DNA from: Penelope pileata
Lineage: Eukaryota; Chordata; Aves; Galliformes; Cracidae
Assembly (NCBI GenBank): GCA_013396635.1
Contig: WBMW01005542.1
Coordinates: 2,353,527-2,417,526, forward strand
Length of the DNA: 64,000 nucleotides
Reading direction: 5' to 3'
Of the stretch, positions 59,641-64,000 are shown in pieces. Both the position numbers and the translations under genes were made by a program. Numbering within the stretch: the first letter of the stretch is position 1; every line of letters begins with the position of its first letter. Under the pieces are notes generated by a model. That model saw only the letters and a list, made by a program, of their open reading frames with translations. It had not been told where the DNA came from and did not search any database.

Positions 59641-62600
59641 CAAGAGTTAAGGCTGTGATCTCACTATTTATGAGCTAGGGATTAAAACAGTCACAGTGCT
59701 TGTCAAGAAAGTATTTTAAGATTTGAGTAATAGGATAACTGACCTAATAATGAATGTTCAGTTTACATGTGGTTGGTGTAATGAATATGGCATGGGTCCT
59801 GAAGAAAACAGGTGGTCATTTGTGTAATTGGAGTTTCACAATGTGTTAGCATGAGGGAGTAAACTGAAGCTACTCAGACAACATAGATTGTTGTATTTCC
59901 CAACCCAGGCTTTGAGTGAAGAACTGTGCACTGAGAGTTGTGTATGTGTGTATGCACGTGATGGCTGAAAAAGATCTTTGTAAGCTTTTGTGTTAAAAAT
60001 TTTTTTGTTTTGTTTTTATTTTAGAGTCATGTTAGAGTTCTTGTAATGCCATGCTTACTTGTGCCTTTAGGATATTGTTACATTTGCCCGAGGCTTCAAT
60101 TTGAGATGTGTTTTCTATTAGAGCATCGAGTTTAGCTTGAAGCACTGATTCTTCATTTTATTTGTCCTTGGGCATTTTAGCTTATCTTGGAGATAAGAGT
60201 TGGTAGTCAAGGAACAAAGTAATGAACCATGCAAGGTCAGCTAACACAGCAAAAATAGTTAGAACTGACCTGACACCAGCAGCACATCCCTTCATCAACA
60301 GCTTTTAGTGTCTCCACATTTGATTACTTTATTCCAAAGAGAGACTAATTAACTAGCAGCCTCTTGACTGTTTTTATCCTTCCTTTGCACTTCTCTGTAA
60401 GATGAAAGCCACATTTGTTTCGTACTGGTTATTTGACATGCACTTTCAAGAGAGAGAATGTTTTATTTGTTGGAGACTTTCCTCTGCTGTTGTTTTTCGT
60501 ACTGTGATACTTCTCTTAAATTCCATTAAATTCACATTCCAAGATGTGAAATCTAAGTGTCAGAAACAAAACCCAATGGCTTTATTTATCTGAATCTTGT
60601 CAAATGTTGAATAGGAATGTCAAGACTGAATGATGATGAGTTTTTATTAACATTAATAGGTTTATAAAGAATGAATCTAGCTCAGTGTGTTCATTTCTAA
60701 AGACTTTAAATATGGATGTGAGGTAATCCTGTAGAACTAAAATTTGAAGAACAGGTGTTTTAGTTAAAAAAAATTATAGACATGAAGGCCCAACCCCCTT
60801 TCTACTACTGAACACCAAACTATGATATCAGAGTATGGTTATGTTAAATATAACATGACGTAATTACCCTTAGAGTTTAGCAAAATGAATTCAGGCTTTG
60901 CTGAATGATGTCTATTGCTACCAAAATTCCCTCTCCTGAACCACATCCTCTTTGCTCTCTTCTGAGACAAACTCAGGACTGCTTCTGTCCATCTTTTACA
61001 TACATAGTTTCATTTCTTTGGTTTGTTCAGCTAGTTCTTGCTTAGGTCTTGCCCTATGGTCAGCAGCTGTTAGAGTTTTTGATTATCTCTGCATAAAAGG
61101 GACTTAATTTACTTGGCATTTTTTTAAGTAATGTCTTTGACACTTTATTAAGCAATTTCTTATGTAGTTATACTGAACACGTGTATTGCATGCATGTAAA
61201 CTTTAATCAGGTATATCCCAATATTCCCGTTATCTGCCACAGATATTTCCTAGTATCAGAGTATGTGAGTTGACTTGTAGTGGTAGGAACGTGCAATATG
61301 GTGGTACTGCACAAAACCTCAAGGACTTAGAGCCTCTTCCTTTTTGCCTGTCCAGTCACTTAGGCAGTCATTCCTTGCCTTTGAATCCTGGTACCATCTG
61401 AGCTGTGGCTGGCTCTGTCTGCCAATGGCAAGATGTCATAATCTGGGTACTTGCGTTTACCAGAGTAATCTTGGCAAGGCAGCAGCTTGAGCATAAAAAA
61501 GACAAGACTGCGGGGTGTCTTCCAGGTTTAATTTTTGTGCTAGCTAGGGTAAACTCAGTACCTGTAAATGCTCATTCATTTGAGGTGTGTTTGCATGCAT
61601 CCTTCTCGCTGTGTTGTCAGAAGCCTTATTCACAGTTGAGGTGGAGCGTCAAGACTGAGCACCTGAAAGAAATGTGATTGCTACTTACATTGGAGAAACA
61701 AATACAGTTTTAGGAGTTTCTTTTGTGGAGCATCTGGGAAATAACTAGAGAAGTGAAATGAATGCAGGTGGTGATAAAACCTGAATTATTGCACTTCAGC
61801 AGTTCCACAGCATGTTAGTACTAAGCCATAATCTTGCCAGAAGATGCAGGTGAGTTGGCTCATTTAACTGTTCGCTTCGGCGCAGCTGTTGAAATGTAGG
61901 GCTTTTTGGAACATTAATACATGAAATTATTGTAATGTTGTGGTTTTTGGTTTTTTTTCAGTGTGTTATTTGTTTTATGTTTTTTAAAAAGTCTCCTGGT
62001 TAGCATTCTAGATATATCCCCAAACACTCAAATAAGTCCTGAACATGTGTAGCAAATTCTTGTAGTATAAAAATTGGGGTGAGGGTTGGTTACAGGGGCA
62101 AAGGGAAAGAAAACTATCCATAAGATATGATATGTCCATAAGATATGAACTTGTAAGTCCATGTGAGTGCATCCAGCTCAGGGAGGATTCTGTGGCACAG
62201 AATCTGCCTGCCTGGGGTTTGTCTGGAGTTTGGGGAAGCTCTGTTGTTTCAAGGGAAGCCACTGGTCACCCCCATCTGCATGGCCTTCCTGGGAGATTGA
62301 GCCATAAACAGCAGGGAGCAATAACATCTTGAACTGTTGCTATTTAATGAACAAATCTGTCCATGCTCTGAAGCAGCTCCCATGGAAGCTCGGTAAATGG
62401 TTTTTAATGTTGTCATTTCAAATAAATGTTTTTGTGTATCTATTTTGCTGGTTGTGTTACTGACTGTGATACATCTTACTGTTGTTGAGATGAGAAGGAT
62501 TTATTCTAAAGAACTAGAACTGAATAATCTCTCCCATTTTATCTAATCTATATCCCTAGAAAGTGGATCTCTCCACACATCTCCTCCAGGAATAGCTTAA

Positions 62601-62708
62601 ATGTATTTTTCCAAATTAAAAGACTTAAAAACACAGATATTTTTTGTTTAATTATGTAAAAATATGTCTACTTCACCTATATGCCTACTTAGAGCAGATT
62701 TTCATATG
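59641..62708 (+). other. CPQ: CPQ intron 3, no gene seen
   Basis: AT-rich intronic DNA. No exon, RNA gene or recognisable transposon is seen. Confidence 0.55.
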
Positions 62709-62810
62709 TTGGACGTGGTCCTGGGCAAGCAGCTCTGGTTGTCCCTGCCTGAGCAGGAGCTGGACCAGATGGCTCTAGAGGTCCCTGCCAACCTCAGCCA
62801 TTCTGTGATT
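62709..62810 (+). mobile_element. CR1 terminal fragment, sense
   Basis: A ~100-base CR1 3' end: TTGGACGTGGTCCTGGGCAA, CCTGCCTGAGCAGGAGCTGG, CCAGATGGCTCTAGAGGTCC and CAGCCATTCTGTGATT. It is followed by a short AT repeat (ATATATATAG). It belongs to the type with the GAGCAGG...GGACCAGATGG motif. Confidence 0.92.
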
Positions 62811-64000
62811 AATATATATATAGATAATTTGTAATAACTAGCGTGAGGAAGATCTGTAATCTGGCTTGAAAGCTTCAACTTCAGCCCTTCTTTATAGGGT
62901 ATCATTGATGTAAAAAAAAATGATTTAGAGATTTCTATTGGAAACAATTCACAGGCATTTCTCTAATAAAGTCATTATTTAGTAACTGAGATAAATAACA
63001 TATTCCTGAGTATTTTGAAAGCCTTTACATGACTAAGTATTTTATGTATATTGGAAATGCCTCTCTTGAGTAGTGTCTGAAACACAAGAATTACAAACTA
63101 GATCTGAAACAAAGGGACACAAATCTGGTGGCAGATGTACGAGTGTTATTTCAGCACAAAATCTCAGTGCAGAGGATGACCAGTACCTTACGGCAAAACT
63201 CTGCATGAGCTGCTCTTATGTTTCAATGTGCAGTTCTAAGCTTACTTTGGGATTGAAGGCATGTAATTGTATACCAGTCAATTTCCTGTCATTCCTGTGG
63301 TGTCAAAATGGTTCTGAGGTGTGCATTGAGTCTGTCCTCATCGTGATCTCTGAAGCAAGGAGTGGTGTTACTCCCATTTAATGAATGGGAATTGAAAGAA
63401 ATGAATGATTTACTATCAGGATTATTTTCAAATTTTGGCATACATTCAATTCCTGATTTTTCTTTTATTCTACATGCAGCTTTTCTGCAGATCTGATCTA
63501 AAGATCTCAACCAATTCACCAAAAAGTAATAGGTAAATAATGGCCAAATGTGGGGGGAAAAAAAGTTGAAGGAACTTGTTAAGGAACTTGGCCATCCACA
63601 TCTGGCATCACAGATTGCTAAAAGTTGAGTTGCTCACTTCAGGTAATGCAGGAAGAGCCGCTGGAAGGGAACACATGCTGTATGTCATGAACAATCTGTG
63701 GCTTTCCAAGAAGAAAGAAAGAGTCAGTCTGTGTTGCATTGTGAGTGTCAGAGGAACCATGGCTACCTAGTGCTATCTTTAACAAAAGAAAACCTGTCGC
63801 TGTAGAATTAACACTTTTAACAATTTTTGCATGACATGTATTTTTTTTAATTTCATCTCCACAAGGTATGGATATTTCTAAATGATCCGAGGCCTTTAGC
63901 AGTGCAAGTTTTTCTTCATTTTTGCATAATTTGTTTAAAATTTACTGTTTTTTTTTTAAAGAATTTATTTTATTTCATCAACAGGTAGTGGCTGAAGTCT
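62811..64000 (+). other. CPQ: CPQ intron 3, window end
   Basis: AT-rich DNA to the window edge. An acceptor-like TTTCATCAACAG occurs at 63974-63984, but the 16 following bases do not begin with the sequence expected for the next CPQ exon, so I do not call an exon. Confidence 0.5.

Noticed and set aside
63974..64000. Acceptor-like TTTCATCAACAG at the window end as the next CPQ exon
   Set aside because: The following bases (GTAGTGGCTGAAGTCT) do not complete a Ser codon followed by Pro-His-Thr-Gly as CPQ requires.
1..64000. CRISPR arrays, tRNA/rRNA genes, endogenous retroviral genes
   Set aside because: I found no regularly spaced repeats, no foldable tRNA, and no gag/pol/env-like reading frames; the reverse-transcriptase pieces are all of CR1 LINE type.

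Overview
The window is avian nuclear DNA, most likely from a galliform bird such as chicken or turkey. The evidence is repeated fragments of CR1 non-LTR retrotransposons, one internally deleted mariner element of the galliform Galluhop type, AT-rich introns and a single sharp CpG island. The species call is inference. There is no sign of prokaryotic or viral gene organisation, and nearly all open frames over 60 codons are chance frames or CR1 reverse-transcriptase debris.

The one protein-coding gene I recognise is CPQ (carboxypeptidase Q, also called plasma glutamate carboxypeptidase or PGCP, peptidase family M28), on the + strand. Its probable promoter and non-coding first exon lie in the CpG island at about 5690-6680. 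The first coding exon spans 26115-26541 and encodes residues 1-142 plus one base of codon 143, with a signal peptide. The second coding exon spans 38070-38277 and completes codon 143, encodes residues 144-211 and starts codon 212. The splice phases agree (1 then 2). The zinc-binding catalytic domain is encoded downstream, outside the window, so about 45% of the protein is covered. Intron 1 is about 19-20 kb, intron 2 is 11.5 kb, and intron 3 runs at least 25.7 kb to the window edge.

Layout: 1-1617, two CR1 fragments joined head to head; 1618-5690, unannotated intergenic DNA; 5690-6680, CpG island; 6680-26075, intron 1 with four small CR1 fragments and simple repeats; 26076-26541, first coding exon; 26542-38069, intron 2, almost free of recognisable transposons but with a possible ancient tRNA-SINE-like pair near 31.6-31.8 kb; 38070-38277, next coding exon; 38278-64000, intron 3 with several CR1 copies (one cut by a 227-base assembly gap, one nearly 1 kb long at 58.7-59.6 kb) and the mariner relic at 46915-47441, which still has its TA target duplications.

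I found no CRISPR array, tRNA, rRNA or operon, and no convincing novel system. The items most worth a second look are the A16-(GA)n leader directly before the CPQ start codon, the foldback CR1 pair, the mariner deletion derivative, the tRNA-like pair in intron 2 and a pair of E-boxes in a small GC-rich patch of intron 1.
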